The position numbers and the translations under genes are program-made. A stretch of DNA of 64,000 nt, taken from Uropetala carovei. Its lineage: Eukaryota; Arthropoda; Insecta; Odonata; Petaluridae. Numbering within the stretch: the first letter of the stretch is position 1; each line of letters opens with the position of its first letter. The stretch covers positions 124,001 through 188,000 of the forward strand of contig JAXCHB010000267.1 of assembly GCA_036926305.1 (NCBI GenBank). The letters run 5' to 3'. This document shows positions 33,437 through 45,990 of this stretch, piece by piece. The notes beneath the pieces are model-generated. The model worked only from the letters and a program-made list of their open reading frames with translations, did not search any database and was not told where the DNA came from.

Positions 33437-35004
33437 TCTATATAAATAAAATTATAACCTCTGTCTGTACATTTGTTTTTTTGTCGAAGTTTTACTTTTT
33501 TTGTGTGTTTTACATCACAAGAAGACGTTTGAACAGGTTTGCAGAATTGTTGTCTGACTGTCTTGTTTGTTTGTTACCGCATCACGCAAAAACGGCTGGT
33601 CGAATTTTTATGAAACTTGCAGCGTATCTTTAGACTGGTCCAACTTAAAATATAGGCTATGTGGTGTATCTCAAAAAAAATTTAATTGAGGGTTTGGGGG
33701 GCATCGATTTGGTTTTTCGACGATAACTCCCGAGTAAATTAACTTATGAAGTTCAAATTTGATATTTGTCACTTTCAATATAAGTATAAGATCAAGTTTG
33801 TAGATGAGCAAAATCAGACCAAGGGGAGGAGTGGTTGTAGAGGGGGGGGGGGGGGCGAACCCGTAAGAGAAATCGCTGATTTCAAGCTGACGGTTGATTA
33901 CATCGAAGAAGTATAAATAAGAAATATTTTAGGAAAACAATTTGGGTAAATATTTAAGGAAAAATATTTTAGGAAAAAGTCTGTCTGTCTGTTTGTTTGT
34001 TTGTTACCGCATCACGCAAAAACGGCTGGTCGGATTTTTATGAAACTTGCAGCGTATCTTTAGACTGGTCCAGCTTAAAATATAGGCTATTAGCTGGAGT
34101 GCCCATTGAATTTCAACGGATTTAGTGAATCTAAAACTTCGACCATGTAACATGTACGCATCACAAGAATAAGATAGTACACAGTTATAACCGTCGAATA
34201 AAGCAAAAATGAAGAAAACCGCTCCGCATTTTCCTATTTAGATGAATGAAGGGAGAAAATCTTGCACTGTGAAAAATCGAAAATAACGTTTAAACTCCCT
34301 CCTCCTCCCTTCCACCCTCTCCTTCCCTTCTCCCCTCCCTCCCCCTCTCTCACTCTCCCTCCCTCTCTCACTTAAATGTAAGAAGGGACTATATAGTCTC
34401 AAAATAAATGCATTGGAATCTCAATTTCGGCGACAATGGGAGTTGTCATGGTAGTTTATAATTGGTATTGTAATGAAACTGATAAAACAAGGTATTTTAT
34501 TGATTCTAACCGCATTTCTATGTGAATTAGACCAGAATTCGGAATCTGTCTTCAATAAAAATAAACGTAGTCCTTTCCCGCAAAGAAGTCTCAAGTTCGT
34601 ACACTGATTTTAAGTTATTTTAAAGTGCAAATTCAAAGTAATCTACACCCACCCCTGTATTTCAGTTGCAGGACGCGGCAAAATACGTGACGTTCGATAA
34701 TTAAATCGTTCGCCATTTCGAATCAAAGTGACGGACAGAAACAAAACCTTGAACATTCCTTAAGTTAGGATTTAAGGAAGAATCTTACCAAATTTGATTA
34801 TTCTAGCTTTTATCGTCTAGGAGGAGTTCCATGAACAATCCAACAAACCAACAAACACACCCTTCAAAATATATTGTAGTAGATGTGGTGTATCTCAAAA
34901 AAAAAATTTGTTGGGGTTTGGAGGGGCATCGATAACTCTCGAGTAAATTAACTTAGGAAGTTCAAATTTGATATTTGTCACTTTCAATACAAGTATAAGA
35001 CCAA
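33437..35004 (+). mobile_element. Helitron-like element with an internal direct duplication, hosting another Helitron
   Basis: It starts A|TCTATATAAATAAAATTA, a Helitron-style 5' end. The segment containing GTTACCGCATCACGCAAAAA, CTTAGACTGGTCCA-type words and GTGGTGTATCTCAAAAAAA, ending TTTGTCACTTTCAATA, occurs at about 33550-33795. It recurs at about 33985-34089 plus 34884-35004, the second copy being split by the insertion at 34090-34883. A run of about 15 G lies at about 33841-33855 between the copies. A matching CTRR 3' end for this outer element was not found, so its limits are approximate. Confidence 0.62.
34090..34883 (-). mobile_element. Complete non-autonomous Helitron, 794 bp
   Basis: On the minus strand it begins A|TCTACTACAATATATTTTG and ends CTAA|T. 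Nine bases before the CTAA lies a hairpin, CCGTTGAA A TTCAATGG. This is the full Helitron signature: 5' TC, 3' hairpin, CTRR, insertion between A and T, no target duplication. The undisturbed parallel copy reads ...GGCTA|TGTGGTG at 33659/33660, exactly the sequence rejoined if this element is removed. It contains no Rep/helicase gene. A C/T-rich tract lies within at about 34302-34370. A truncated relative lies at 21731-22175. Confidence 0.93.
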
Positions 35005-35602
35005 TCTCCTATATATTTATGAAAGTTTGTTTGTTTGTGCATCTATCCATTTCCACACCGTTAAAGCTAGAATAATCAAACATTCAACAAATACCTTCTT
35101 CACAAATAGGGAGGTCGTAGGCTACTTTTTAATCCCAAATGTTTTATATTAATTGTACAAAATGCAAAATAACTTTGTATGCTAATGCATTGCCAACTAG
35201 AGATGGGTCAGAAAGAAAGGGACAGTTCTTTTCGAACTGTCCTGATTCCTAAACTGTTCAGTAAAATAACTGTTCTCATAAACTTTCTGTTCTCAAAGAA
35301 CAGGTAACTCTACATCTTATACACAGTGAGAAAGGTGGGAAACGTCTACCTCCTTATCCGTTATTGGACGGCGGGGACTGATAAACTACGTGTATTTTCC
35401 CAAGTCATACTATTATTGATTTGAATCAAATTTGGTACGATTGTGGAGGGCTCCCAGGAATAATTCGTAATCGGTTTTTGTATCTCTCTGCCCGTTTTAT
35501 TCAAAACGGCGGCCGAGTGAATTCTTAAATACCATATATCATCTAGAATTCCAATCGGATTTGAACCAAATTTCCCCGGGCAACGCTGGGAATTTCTGCT
35601 AG
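35005..35602 (+). mobile_element. Non-autonomous Helitron, 598 bp
   Basis: The 5' end A|TCTCCTATATATTTATG is followed by GTTTGTTTGTTTGTGCATC. The 3' end is CCCCGGGCAACGCTGGG, then TTTCTGCTAG|T. Start, GC-rich hairpin, CTRR and A/T insertion site all fit. The last 170 bases match the minus strand of 13212-13600. A TAGAGATGGGTCAG word at about 35199 may be the start of a later hAT insertion inside it, but no right end was identified. Confidence 0.82.
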
Positions 35603-38600
35603 TATTATATAAAATCGTTTTTATAATACCAGCTGTTACTATTACAGACAGCTATTCTATCGCAAGCAGATGAAAAATTTGTTTATTCTCTTTTATATTT
35701 AGTGTGTATTTCTTTTTTATGGCTCCATGACATATTTTTCGGTTAGATATAATACTAAACATTTTATATTTTCATATATGGGTTAGTTTTTGAACGTTGA
35801 ATTAGTATTACTTCATTTATTATATAAGCACAACGTATATATTTTAAGTTAAAGAAAATGGGTTAGCCTTGATCCGACCAGATTTATATTCAAACATATA
35901 AATAACAAGATAAATATCGTTCAAACAACAATATGATATTTTTGCACCAGTAAAACATTCACCGCGTTGTGTGATAAATCCCATGCAAAAAAGGCTAACA
36001 TAGTTTCAATATATGTTTACATCCAGAAATAGTTTTTTAATTCATGTATAAAATACTCTTAATTAAAAAATTGTTTACTATAATGTTGAATAAATTCTTA
36101 AGTTTTAGCGAGATATATTTAGGTTTCGATTTTAAGTTCCTCGTGAATAGACTTCAAAGAGATAAAAAATAGAAAAATGACTCTATTCCATATACTATGC
36201 TTAAAAGTTGAGCAAGATCGATAGCTCAATGGCGTGTATACAAATTCATTGGTTACAAACTGTCATAAAGGAGAATTTTATGAAAAGAGGTCCTTACTAT
36301 AGGTCTATTATTTCCTCTTCGGATAACCGAATGAATGGAATCTCCATTGTTACGTATAGATTTATGGAAGCAAAGTAGAAAGAGTGAAAAAAACTTATAG
36401 AATAGCATTAATCAGGTTGGAGAGAGGGGGGGGGGGGGAAATGGCAGGGGGTGAGAGACAGGTAGAAGGAAAGAGAGACAAAGTTGAGGAGAGGGGTAGA
36501 AATAGAGAGAGAGGGAAGGAGAGAGCTTGGGAAGAGAGAAAGATTTAGGATGGGGAATTTGATAGATGAAGAGGGAATAAATATAGAGGTTAAAGGGAGA
36601 AATTTTTGCGAGATAAAGTCGGTACAAGCAATATATTTTCCTAAAATAAAAAACAACATTTGGAAAGTGGATGAATTGGAGAGCAAGTTTCCCTTTTTGA
36701 ATGTTAGATCTCAAAATCTCGAAGGATGCACGTACGGTTTAGCTCATGCGATTATTTATATTCGAGTTCGAGCGATCCACTAGAAACATTGAAAATCGGT
36801 GAACATATTGAGGTATACAAACTCACAATCAGACTAGTTTTCTTAGCGTCATCACTGAGGCACGTTAACAAATCGTTACACGAACGTGAATCAGTAATAA
36901 AAAAAATGTCGACGCAAGAAGTTAAACAGTGCAACATCTTCGAAAATCGGTACAGTATTATATAGTATACTGTATTATATACTGTACGTACTGCGACTGG
37001 TCCCTTTAATGTCAAAAGTGAAAAACAGCGAGATAGTGAATGGTTGAAGAGGAGTGAAAAAGAGAGAGAGGAGAGAGAGAGGGGGGGAGAGAGGGAGAAG
37101 GAGAGGGAGTGAAAAAGAGAGAGCGGAGAGAGAGAGAGAGAGAGAGAGAGATAAATGACTAGGGAGTGAGGAATGAATAGAGAGCGAGGGTGAAAGGGGT
37201 GTGGGAGATAAAGGACAAGCAGCCTATACGTATGGAGCCGCAACGGAAGAGATACGGAAGATTTCGCGGAGAAGTGGAGCTTTCAATCTCTCCCCTTCAG
37301 ATGGAGTGGCAACGCTCGATTTACGACCTCCATTAAATATCGCGTTCGTGTTTTCTTTTGTCATTCATCGCTGCGGGTTTCATCCTTAAAATAAACCTCT
37401 GAAAGATGCGAAGCAACGTTGGCATGAGCGGATACTGTTTTTATCGAATTCAAGTAATTTCAACGCGCGAATAATAATAATAATAATAATATTTAATCCA
37501 CTCTTTCGAAATCAGTCCGCAAAGGGAGAGGTTTTGGAAATGTATTATAGTGTATATCACTAGTTCCGTTATATTTCATTGCGAACAAGTGAGGGAAGAA
37601 TCAAATAACAAATTTCATGGACGCATTTATTCCTTTTATCTCACAAAAACTGTCGTAAATAAATATTATTGTCTCCTACTGCAAAGCTATCAAAACTTAA
37701 GAATACAGAATTCGATATTTTAAAATAAACTCCCGCGGAATGAACCCCAGTATTTTAGTTTTGAAATCCGAAATCCATTAAAACAACGTTTCGCCCATAG
37801 ATGTGTAAATCATCTTTTCTTTTTAGCTTGAATTATTGTGTTATTATAACAAAGTTTTGATGAAGACACCAGTTACTCCCAAGATACTCTGAATTTTTCT
37901 CACGTATAGCGCTCATATAAACAAACCTATCCTAAATAGTTGGCTCGTTCAGATTATATGATTCTAGAGATATTTTCCACACAGACGAACGAACGGTTAG
38001 AAAAACCAAATACGCAAGACATTTTTTAAAGAAAAAGCTATAAAATATTTGCTGTAACGGACCGTTTCATGAAATCATCAATTGCGTGGGAAATGATAAA
38101 AATATTCTTATGTGACTTCCAACATAGAGAATGGTATATGATCCCATGCGTATAAACGCGAGCTGTTTCAATCCTGCCTATTCGGATATACGGGGCAGTT
38201 TTGCAAAAGTAATTTTCATCGCAAGGAAACGAGCGCCTTTAACTTTAACGCGAAACATAAAATATTCAGTAGACTATCGTTTTTCCGAATAAAAAAATAT
38301 CTTAAAATGATGCGAAATTTTGGAAAAGGTTTTGGTATCGATCATTGCTCAACAGATAAGGTAAATTTCTTTTGTAGAATACTGTGCGTTATACGTATCT
38401 ACTGTGCATAACCACGAATTTAAAAATAGAGAAATTTTATAAAGTAATGTATTTAAATGATTTATTCTAATAATTGCCAGGATGGATGTAGGAATATTCA
38501 AAAGCATATCACATAGCAAGCCATAGAATTTTGGGTGGGAATTCCGCGAGAATTATGCAGTCATTAATCATATACATAATATCCTTATTCTGTTGGTCCG

Positions 38601-41600
38601 TCCGTTGGCCTGTCCGTCGGAACGCTCTATGGAGTTAGATGGGAGAATAGGGATAACAGGACATAAGAAAAAAGATTTTCAATCTTTTTCTATCAAACTT
38701 TCAGGAATCACTTGGCTTTTCAACCTTTTAATTTGAAACTCTACGCCGTGTACATAGTAGTTTGACTTTTTAAAAAGTTTTAAATTAACTAACCTCGATA
38801 TATATAAGAACCTCGAATTTTTATCTCCTAAACTATAAGTCGTAATTATATGACCTCGCGGACATTTTTGTTGCAAATGTTGTCCTCCCTCCGAATAAAT
38901 TTATTAATCGATATCTTACAGATCATATAAAGGCAAGGGAGAGTAAAATATGGATTTATTGTTGTTGGATCGACGGAAATGGCTTCTCTTAACTGTGGTG
39001 TCGTTAATAGCAGCGGCCACATACCGAACTAAAACCGAACTTTAAAATGATTCCGACACTTAAAGAATTTATGCGAATGTTTGGATACTAACGAAAGACT
39101 ACAATTTTTAAATGACTGTGAAATCATTTAATCAAACCGTTGGATTGGGTTGGTGTTTCATATTTACTGTATACACTTACTAAAAGTTGTGTAAATTAAA
39201 AGCTGATGTCATTAATTTTTATTTTATTTTATGTAACGTAATATGTACTTAATGCACGCATACCTGTCATACTTGAAGGGCAATTACGCCAGTATTCTAA
39301 TAGAAACGAACAACCTTGACAGTTTGAGTAAGCACGATTTAACACTCTCTATTTAATGTAGGTTGAAGAAATGTTCTGGTCGTTTCGGCAGTTCGTCATC
39401 AGTATTGCTTATTTTAAACCCAAAGTTAAGGTAAAATATTAGGTCTATATATTTTTATTTAGTAAGTAAAAATTGGTGCTTTATATGCATTTGAATTTCT
39501 GTTCAAACGACGGACCGCTATAACTCGAAAGCATTTTGAAGGCACTGGGGACTGGAAATGTTAAATGCAAATGTGTTATTTTAATTTTACTAGCGCAATT
39601 TTTGAATCTCTAATCTGCTTGCATTTAACGATGAACACCACTGGCGCGGACTGTTGCTCCAAGGCCATTGCTTCGGAGCGTGTGTAACCTAGGTCAATAG
39701 ATGCATTGCGTCACGAAAGCGCCCAGAGCAGTGGGACGGTTAAATAGTCAAAATAAGACTGGTGGAAAACTAGGTGAAATGCTAACGCAACAAGATAATA
39801 TCCTACGAGTTTTGTTTGGCAGTGAACTCTGAATAATGATTAGGCGACCGCTTAAACAAATAAAATCAACGACACTAAATTCGCTCGACTTGGAAAACAA
39901 GCATAAAAGTTTCCATTCTGATGTTACATTAAGGCTAATCACGGGAAACCACCTGGTTGTTAAGGAAATTTAATCTGAAAAAAGTTCTGTTAGTGTATTC
40001 CACGCAGGTTTCGTACCCTCTCTCGGAGTGCTTTTGCGTTTTTTTAATTGCGGATCTAGTGAAAAAATGACAATGAAACTACAAAAATGATATTCTCGAG
40101 AGTAATTAATTAAATTCTCCCTTATTGTGTGTAAAAAGAGGGAATGGAAGACTATAAAGAGTAACTTTATAACTATGGGAGATTTGCGTTACAAGTTTCG
40201 GCGTCGTTGAAAGATATCTAAAGGCTGTAATTTATAATATAAGGCTGAGTGAATAAATCCTTAAAAGATCCATTTGGACGTGTACTTAAGCTCCACCTTT
40301 CAAGTTTGTAAAATTTATTTGTTCTACAGCAGTAAATACATACTTTGCTTTCATCGATATTTACTTTTATCCTTTAGGTCATAATGTTTTGCGGCCTGAT
40401 TTGCCTATATATTATAAGTTCATCTCTCTCTGTCGCAATTTACGTTTCTAGCAGGTTTTATATAAAGAAAAGTTGTGCTAATGTGACCACCCTACCTGTC
40501 CCTCTGCTGATTATCAACGATTTTGTTTTAAGAGCTATTTAGAAATTTCGTTTTCAATTAGATAGCTCTTATCAGTCTGAGAGCTTAAACGTTGATTGAG
40601 TTTTCCGCTAGTTCGTAGATATCTCGCTAGGTTCTGAAAGAATTTCAAATTTTTATGCTATGGTATGGTTACTAAATACCGAAGCTAGAAGAGTTAATGC
40701 CTATTGAGGCCTTATTTTCCAAAGATATGGATTATCACCTCCCCAAAGAAGGAGGAAAACCAGAATCTAGAAACATTTTATGAAAACATGTTTCCAACTC
40801 TTATTCCATCAAGGGTGTCTTATTTGTTTATTCATAAGAAAACTCCAGAGTCACGCTTTGGTCAAGTATTCGGTGGTTTATTGGAGTACTAATCAGTTTT
40901 TATGGAATAAATGAAAGTTTGCTCTAATCAAAATTAACCTTTTCTTGTTTACTAATGGCTCTATTTTATGAAGAAGAGAGCATACGTTTGGTAATTTCCG
41001 TCAAGATAAACCGTGAATTTTCCATGTGCGAAACGAAACACGTGGCCGAATTCTATTGGCAAATCATCGCGCTGATTACTTCCTATTGCTGACGTTGTCC
41101 TAGCGCCACCTATTAACCGCTAATCTTTTTTTTATTCACCTCGGCTCAATTCTCTCTCTCCCTCTCTCTTACCGTCCTTGAATAAAAAAAAAGAATGGAA
41201 ATGTATTTAAGCGCACGACTGCCACTATTAATTCTGCTCTCAATCGAGGCAAAAGGAAATCAACAAAACGTTTTACCCTAATAACCAAGGAAGCTGTTAT
41301 TTGAATTGGAGGCAGGGATTTCATAGCTACTTCTATATACTCGAAGTTAATCGAGAGAAAGGTTTAGTGGCAATAGGTGTGGCTATGTTAGATAAGAATA
41401 GAGAGAGAGGAACAGAATAGAGCGGGAATGGCGGTAAGAGAATAACAATAAAGCTAAAAACCAATGAAATGGAATGCCATTCGGGAGAATAATGCCAAAT
41501 GGAGGGGAAATGCGGGCGAGCGAGATAAGGAAATTCGATGACGGCGATCGTCGGACCGATGGTCTTGGAGGGGGGGGGAGAGGGGGAAGGAGGGGGGGGG

Positions 41601-42813
41601 GGAGGGAGAGGATATCTGGGAATCAGAATGAGATACAAGAGATCGATGCCGGGAATTGGATGCGTAAATGATGATGGAGAGATGAATGAGGTGGGTGTTG
41701 CGGGTCTAGAGAAAGCAAATTCTACGAGAGAGAGAGAGAGCGATTGAATGAATGGAGAAAGTGAGGGAGGGAGGAAGAAGCGGGTATGGTTCGCCAAAAG
41801 GACTTTCGTATGAATCTACGGAGGAATCTTTTTCTTCGTCATAGGGATCGCCACATTACCAATTGCTATCGAGGGTCAAACACCCTTTTGGATAAGACAA
41901 AGAAGGCATTCCGGCCTGTCCGTCGTGAGACCGCGCAGAATCCCACGTCAAACTGTGAATGAATATGCATGAAGAGTAACCACTCTGGCAGTCGAGCTCG
42001 GTGACGCTGCGGCCTAACTCCCGCCTCTCTGAATCTGGTCCCCCCCCCCCCTCCCCTTTCTCTCTCCTGTCACCCTTTGTGCTTATTAGAAGCCTCGTCT
42101 CGCGAAATGCTCGTCACGAACACGGAGGAATATTTAAAGTTAGTTAATGGATAGACGCCTATCTTGCGCTGGTGGTTTGGCATTAGAAATGATTAGCAAG
42201 AAATTAACGAGACAAATTCCGTAGAGAAGGTTAAGTTTAATGAAATACCCGTTAGCCCTAAGGTTCTTCAGTCCTATAAATCCAATGCATCAATAAATTA
42301 AAGTTATTTTAATGGTGATGTATCTCTTCGTTTGGAGAAAAACAGCAAAACTTGAGAAAATATATAAACTATCTGGAACTTTTCGTGAATGCCCTGAAGA
42401 ATTCATCGAAAAATTGGCGGATAAAGTAATAAACGAGTATCAAGAAGAGTAGGCAAGATATGAGAAAAGCAACTGATAAGAAGTCGGAAAGGATAAGGGA
42501 ATATTATGCTGGAAAGATTAAAGATACGATAGAGAAGAAATTAAGGGAGAAGGGGAGTGGAAAGGGAAAGGTTTCCAATGATTCGAAGAGTATATAGAGA
42601 TATCAAGAAACGAAGAAGGATGTGGATGTATGATGGACGTGAAAAACCAAATCAACCTATAATTACGTAAATAGTGCATGGGACAACTTACAGTATTAGT
42701 TATGATGATGATATTGCAAGGCAGAACTCTGTATATTTTATGTAAACATTCTCCAGTCCAAGCCACCTGATGATTGATTTCTTTACTTTATCAAACCTCC
42801 TTAAATTAAGGAT
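35603..42813. other. Intergenic DNA with purine-rich tracts, no gene seen
   Basis: Homopurine tracts lie at about 36417-36550 (including 12 G), 37040-37160 (GA arrays) and 41397-41760 (several runs of eight or more G). There is an AAT triplet array at about 37466-37490, and at about 42038-42049 a run of eleven C. At about 38600 GGTCCGTCCG...CTGTCCGTCGG resembles arthropod retroelement ends. At about 41940-42140 the DNA is GC-richer and includes TGAATATGCATGAAG. None of the open frames looks like a protein; those at 36408-36783 and 41333-41797 are purine-tract artefacts. Confidence 0.5.
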
Positions 42814-43153
42814 CTCGATATCATATTGTTATTTCAATCCTTATGGGTGTAAACGTGCTTTGATTGCTTTTAATACAAGAGAGAGGGAGGAAGGGGATAA
42901 AGGGATGGAGAGAGAGGGAAGAAGAGGGAGGTAGAGGAAGCGAGAGGGAAAGGATAGATAGATAGATAAACGTCTTTATTTTCAGGCCGAAGAGGGAGAG
43001 AGGGGAAGAGAGTGGGAATGAAGGAGAGGGAAATGACTTTCAATACAATTTATGTTTCTGATGCCAGATTGATCTCCATAAATAGCTTGAACAATCGAAT
43101 CTTTACTCCCGTTATTTTTTACGGGCTATACACTAGTATGCTGATAAACTGCA
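42814..43153 (+). repeat. Dispersed repeat G1, copy 1, with purine-rich core
   Basis: The outer parts (CTCGATATCATATTG..., CCTTATGGGTGTAAACGTG, ACTTTCAATACAATTTATG, TCTTTACTCCCGTT, ACACTAGT) match 56221-56569 in reverse orientation almost base for base. The core (about 42880-43030) is GAGAGGGAAAGG-type purine DNA in both copies but of different length. No coding sequence. It may be a short transposon with a microsatellite core. Confidence 0.85.
42953..42993 (-). mobile_element. Retroelement 3' end with tetranucleotide tail inserted in G1
   Basis: On the minus strand it reads TCGGCCTGAAAATAAAGACG, then TTTATC and repeats of TATC. An AATAAA signal followed by a short tandem tail is the usual 3' end of a 5'-truncated non-LTR element or SINE. 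The other G1 copy has uninterrupted purine DNA at this point. Confidence 0.5.
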
Positions 43154-43777
43154 TGCCTAATTCTCTAACCCGATAATCTGTTCCTCTGAGGATTTTGAGC
43201 CTTACACCAAGTAATGCAAAAATGCCAGTCGGTCATTATGTAACTCTGCCTGAGAGGGTTTTGGTGAATAACACTTTTGTAAACATCACATAGTGTTCTG
43301 CCTGTCAGAAAACAGGGCGAGAATGTACCTATCGAATTAAAGTTTCGTTAATTTGTGTTGTTTACTCAGTTTATGTAAACTGTAGCAATTAGAAAGTCTC
43401 TCTTTGCCATTTCCCAAAGTAATCCTCCACAAATTATACTGGTGCCCACGTAAATATCTTGAGCACTCAATTTCAAAATTTCGACATGTTTTAAAGAAAA
43501 CTTTTAATTTCACTAATGGTTGCAAATGCACTGCAGCAACTAAAATAGTTAAAATTTTATTTTCGATATTTAAAATAACACTTCATTAGATTGTCATAAC
43601 TACAACTACACTTATTGTTTTGTATTTTATGACTACTAAGTTTATGTAAACAGTACGTTTTTTAAACCACTAAACTTGCATTATCACTTATTTTTCATAG
43701 AAAGAAGTTGTTTTTGAAAGTAGAAATAAATATTCTTCTCTTTATAATATTTAGTGTAATTAGTAATAGTTATAATG
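43154..43777. other. AT-rich spacer, no gene seen
   Basis: Only short open frames in AT-rich DNA. The left 8-bp flank of the adjoining MITE (TTATAATG) lies at its right end. Confidence 0.5.
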
Positions 43778-44334
43778 CATAGGTGTCCAGATATAGAATC
43801 TCATGTAGCCTTACAGTGGCCATAAAAACTCTTGGAGTGGCCGCACTATGTAGGATTTGTTTGTTAAAACAATTATTAATTTTTCTGTTATTTTTTATAT
43901 TGCATATTTCTTTAAAAGTTTTTTTTCAAAGTCTTTTGATTCATTTAATTCAAATTTCAAATTTTTCTTTTCTTTTTTATAATACATATTTCTTTAATAA
44001 AGTTTAATTTTTTACAAACTACATATTAAATTTATTTAATTCAAAAGATCATCAATTTGTAAATCCTTTTTTGTGGATGATAATCCTAGCTGATGAGTCA
44101 GATTTTCATCGGTCAAATTATACCGGTGTAAAGAAACTTTAATTGGCCATATTGCTAAAACTATACGAATATATATTTAAACAACAAATAAAATTACGAC
44201 AATTGAAAATATTTTGGAATTTATTCTCTCGAAAATGGCCGCAAGTGCATTAAAAATTAAAATCATTCAGCGGGCCGCACGAAATCGTGAAAGTGGCCGC
44301 ATGCAGCCCGATGGCCGCAGTTTCGACATCCATG
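43778..44334. mobile_element. hAT-type MITE, 557 bp, with GTGGCCGCA words at both ends
   Basis: The ends CATAGGTGTCCAG and, inverted, CATGGATGTCGAA match at about nine of twelve bases. The flanks TTATAATG (43770-43777) and TTCTAATG (44335-44342) differ at one base, a hAT-size target duplication. Inner end zones repeat AGTGGCC/GTGGCCGCA, a style seen in many hAT MITEs. The middle is very AT-rich and codes for nothing. Confidence 0.85.
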
Positions 44335-45559
44335 TTCTAATGAGTTTGAAATACAAGACCTGAACATTTATTAATTTTATAATACATGCCACCACCGATT
44401 TATACTATTGTTCCGAATTTTAAAAGAAGTTGTGCTTGTATAAATGTTAAATAAGATTTAAATAATATACTGATAATTAATTTTTTAAATAAAATATTAG
44501 TTCCTATTTCTTATGTGCGTTCCCGGAAACTTTGAAAGTCAATAACAACCAAATCTGAAGCTTTTATTCGATAAAATACTATGCGATTGTAGCGAGAATA
44601 ACAAGTGGCTGATTATTCCCAATTCCTTAAATGTAGTGTAAGCTAATTTCTTGAAAGATGTAGTTACAACTAGCATTATCTTGAAACTTATTACGCAGAA
44701 CATATACTTATGTACTGCGATATTGATGAATATCTTATGAGTAACTTACTCATTAACAGGGGCACCGAAAAAATTTAAGATAGTGATTTAATTTCCTAAA
44801 TCATCATGGTTACCCAAATATTTGTCTCGTGGTTATTCTTTGATTCCCTCTAATAATGATAATTCCATTTAAATCTACGGGTGCCATTTGGAAAGTACAA
44901 TATTCTGACTATTAATCAAAATATATTTCTCTTGCCAGTTATAACGTTGTGGTAATCCGATCTTGATCACGTAGATATGCACTAAAAATATCATTCCTGT
45001 CGTCTTGAAAGTTATGTATGAACAATTATGGATGTAACAAAAGAAATTACTGAGTACTTCAATTTGTTCTGATAAATAAATCGAATGATTAGAGGAATGG
45101 GAAGTCTTATAGGGACAGGATCAAGAAAACTACAATCTTTAGAGGCTTTAAAAAAGAACTTAAATAACATCGAATCCAGAGAATTTGTGCTACTATAAGT
45201 GGAATTTTCAAAAGTTTTAATGAAATATTTCCCAAGTTGTAATTCATGTACTTTAATATTTGCCAGCTTTCTCTCGAGAAACCACATTTAATTGTGCACC
45301 AAATCCTAACGTAGCTAAAGCATATTACATTAATGTAGAAAGAGAGACGAAACACCGTGAAATCTAACACAATCCGAGAAAACCCAAAATAGAAAACCGA
45401 AGTCGGATAAATCGAGGTTTCCGCAAGTCGAACTTTTTCGTCCTCCCTAATAGGAATTACGAGAGTTCGACTGCCTAAAAAAATCTCACTTAAAAATGTT
45501 TTCCGTTCCATCTAAGTCACTTCGGAAAGCGCGTTAAGGACTTATGTTTCCGTTGCATT
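44335..45559. other. Intergenic DNA, no gene seen
   Basis: AT-rich with no recognisable gene or repeat. The minus-strand frames at 45012-45511 have no recognisable domain. Confidence 0.5.
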
Positions 45560-45990
45560 CCCGTCGCACGATCTGAATCGAATTGGTTTCGGTTTTCATT
45601 CCCGGAGCAGAGGTCGAGTCAGAGGGCGTGGGAACGGGGGGCGATGTTAGATACTCTCGCGAATGCGGAGGATCGTCTCCATTGGACTCCCCACCCCCTT
45701 CGACCACATCGACGCCCCCGCCCCCCCTCCTCCTCGCTCACGTCATCGCCCGCCGCACCACCGTCCCTAACGCACCCCCGCTCCTTTCCACTCTCCCTCT
45801 ACAATCCGCCCCCGTGCACATCTCCGCCCCCGTGAACATCTCCGCCCCCATTCCGCACCTCCGCCCGCTTTTCACACCTCTCTCGTCGCCCTCGCGTAAG
45901 CATTTTCCGCCGCCGCTCACACGTCAGTCGGTCGCACACGCCTTTCGCCCGGCACCGCAGCGTGACACGCACGCGCGAGGCTGATCAAAC
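45560..45990. promoter_or_regulatory. CpG-rich island, candidate promoter or 5' exon
   Basis: About 430 bases are far richer in C, G and CG dinucleotides than anything else in the window. CCGCCCC boxes (Sp1/KLF-like) recur, three of them in an 18-bp tandem starting at 45805 (TCCGCCCCCGTGCACATC). A GCGTAAG word at about 45894-45900 would suit a splice donor if this were a 5' untranslated exon read on the plus strand. The 133-codon open frame at 45583-45984 is Pro/Ser/Thr-rich, matches no domain, and may be compositional. Alternatives are a GC-rich repeat or a bacterial-type contaminant. Confidence 0.4.
45805..45870 (+). repeat. 18-bp GC-rich tandem, about three units
   Basis: TCCGCCCCCGTGCACATC is followed by the same unit with one change (GTGAACATC), then TCCGCCCCCATTCCGCACC and a partial TCCGCCCG. 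This is a local duplication within the CpG-rich island and multiplies its CCGCCCC boxes. Confidence 0.85.

Noticed and set aside
45583..45984. 133-codon Pro/Ser/Thr-rich frame in the CpG-rich island
   Set aside because: GC-rich DNA has few stop codons, and no domain, signal peptide or start context supports it. Kept only as a possible untranslated exon or promoter.
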